A DNA stretch of 54,346 nt, taken from Verrucomicrobiota bacterium (GTDB lineage Bacteria > Verrucomicrobiota > Verrucomicrobiia > Limisphaerales > UBA8199). The DNA is taken from contig JARKQH010000079.1 of NCBI GenBank assembly GCA_029974925.1, forward strand, positions 1-54,346. The letters run 5' to 3'. Positions within the stretch are counted from its first letter, which is position 1. Each line of letters begins with the position of its first letter. Shown piece by piece: positions 53,502 to 54,346 of the stretch. Position numbers and translations under genes: made by a program. The notes beneath the pieces are model-generated. The model worked only from the letters and a program-made list of their open reading frames with translations, did no database searches and was not told the DNA's origin.

Positions 53502-54346
53502 ATGCGATATCGCGCGCTTAAATCCGAGATGTTTGTTGAGCACCGCGCAAACCTTGCGCGGCTGCTTCCGCCCAATTCGCTGGTCGTTCTCAACGCCAAC
53601 GACATCCCGCCCACCAATGCCGACGGCACCCTGCCGTTTCGCCAGAACTCCGACCTGTTTTACCTCTGCGGGGTGGACCAGGAGGAAACCATCCTGTTGC
53701 TCTACCCCGATGCGCACGAGGAGAACATGCGGGAAATCCTGTTCCTGCGGGAAACCAACGATCTGATTGCGACCTGGGAGGGGCACAAGCTGACCAAAGC
53801 CGAGGCGGCCGGTCTTTCGGGAATCAAGCGGGTCGAGTGGTTGTCGGAATTTCCGGCCCTGTTCCATCGCCTCATGTGCGAATGCGAGCACGTGTTTCTC
53901 AACACCAACGAACACAAGCGCGCGGTGATCGAGGTCGAATCCCGCGACGCCCGTTTCATCCGTCAAACCCAGGCCCGCTATCCCCTCCACCACTACTGCC
54001 GCCTGGCGCCCCTGCTCCACCGCCTCCGGGCGGTCAAAACCGAGCTCGAGGTCGAGGTGATCCGGCAGGCTTGCGCCATTACCAAGGCCGGCTTCCTGCG
54101 CGCCTGCCGCAAAGTCAAACCCGGCGTCAAAGAGCTCGAGCTGGAGGCCGAATTCGCCCGGGAATTCATCCGGCGGGGGGCGACCTTTGCTTACAACCCC
54201 ATCATCGCCAGCGGCCCCAACGCCTGCGTTCTGCACTACATCCAGAACGACCAGACCTGCCGCGCCGGCCAGCTTCTGCTCCTCGACGTCGCCGCCGCCT
54301 ACGCCAACTACAATTCGGACCTGACCCGGACGCTGCCGGTGTCCGG
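53502..54346 (+). CDS. Xaa-Pro aminopeptidase (M24 family), 5' part
   Basis: The first 281 residues of an aminopeptidase P-like enzyme, cut by the window edge. The N-terminal AMP_N domain is seen from FVEHRANLARLLPPNSLVVL to about residue 160 (FRQNSDLFYLCGVDQEETIL is its conserved core). The M24 pita-bread domain follows: LRAVKTELEVEVIRQACAIT, YNPIIASGPNACVLHYIQND with a conserved histidine, and LLLDVAAAYANYNSDLTRTL carrying the first two metal-binding aspartates. The remaining metal ligands lie beyond the edge. The enzyme removes an N-terminal residue preceding proline in the cytoplasm. An AGGA sequence lies upstream of the ATG at 53502. It is probably unrelated to the sialic-acid locus. Confidence 0.9.
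   Translation, partial: MRYRALKSEMFVEHRANLARLLPPNSLVVLNANDIPPTNADGTLPFRQNSDLFYLCGVDQEETILLLYPDAHEENMREILFLRETNDLIATWEGHKLTKAEAAGLSGIKRVEWLSEFPALFHRLMCECEHVFLNTNEHKRAVIEVESRDARFIRQTQARYPLHHYCRLAPLLHRLRAVKTELEVEVIRQACAITKAGFLRACRKVKPGVKELELEAEFAREFIRRGATFAYNPIIASGPNACVLHYIQNDQTCRAGQLLLLDVAAAYANYNSDLTRTLPVS

Noticed and set aside
1-54346. CRISPR array, tRNA, rRNA, insertion sequence with transposase, prophage
   Set aside because: No regularly spaced direct repeats, cloverleaf sequence, rRNA segment or transposase/integrase coding region could be recognised by eye.

Overview
The window is about 54 kb of GC-rich DNA (roughly two-thirds G+C by eye) from a bacterium that most resembles a member of the Verrucomicrobiota, probably a Pedosphaera/Limisphaera-like lineage. 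The reasons are a PEP-CTERM exported protein, two pseudopilin-like proteins with the [16 protein letters not shown] leader, Tat-exported sugar-metabolism proteins, long LamG proteins, and a very high density of glycoside hydrolases without any SusC/SusD pair. The lineage is inferred; there is no rRNA gene in the window.

Layout. 0-7.3 kb: a comparatively AT-rich end with a PEP-CTERM gene, then an outer-membrane barrel plus small cytochrome pair, a beta-propeller protein, a convergent serine hydrolase, a nucleoside hydrolase-like protein, the remnant of a multihaem cytochrome gene, and a cluster of six covarying hairpins. 7.3-15.5 kb: a GH106-type rhamnosidase, a small unknown protein, an AraC regulator, an APC permease, a HAD phosphatase and an FmdB zinc ribbon. 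15.5-28.7 kb, minus strand: a tightly packed run of seven genes for pectin/rhamnogalacturonan breakdown (GH78, DUF3826, PL1-like lyase, GH95, sugar isomerase-like, DUF4861, GH105-GH28 fusion). 28.8-34.3 kb, plus strand: a GH127 protein and a very unusual sialidase/SUMF1/sialidase/MORN-like fusion. 34.3-39.6 kb, minus strand: a rhamnose operon (URO-D-like protein, RhaT symporter, rhamnose mutarotase, GH78). 39.9-43.8 kb: a Gfo/Idh/MocA oxidoreductase, a membrane protein with a pseudopilin, and a Sel1-repeat protein. 44.2-53.3 kb, plus strand: a sialic-acid locus (1266-residue triple-LamG protein, pseudopilin, LamG-sialidase, N-acetylneuraminate lyase, second sialidase). The right edge cuts an Xaa-Pro aminopeptidase.

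How it fits together. The 15-39 kb genes would strip rhamnose, galacturonate, fucose/galactose and arabinose from pectic side chains outside the cytoplasm, cut the backbone by lyase and hydrolase action, and import rhamnose through RhaT after anomer interconversion by RhaM. The rhamnose catabolic enzymes themselves (isomerase, kinase, aldolase) are not in the window. The 44-53 kb genes would release and cleave sialic acid or a related nonulosonic acid.

The least explained items are a 25-bp repeat found at the 3' end of three unrelated genes, always in the coding orientation, where it overlaps or supplies the stop codon; the covarying hairpin array; the sialidase-SUMF1 fusion; and a pseudopilin translationally overlapping a sialidase gene.
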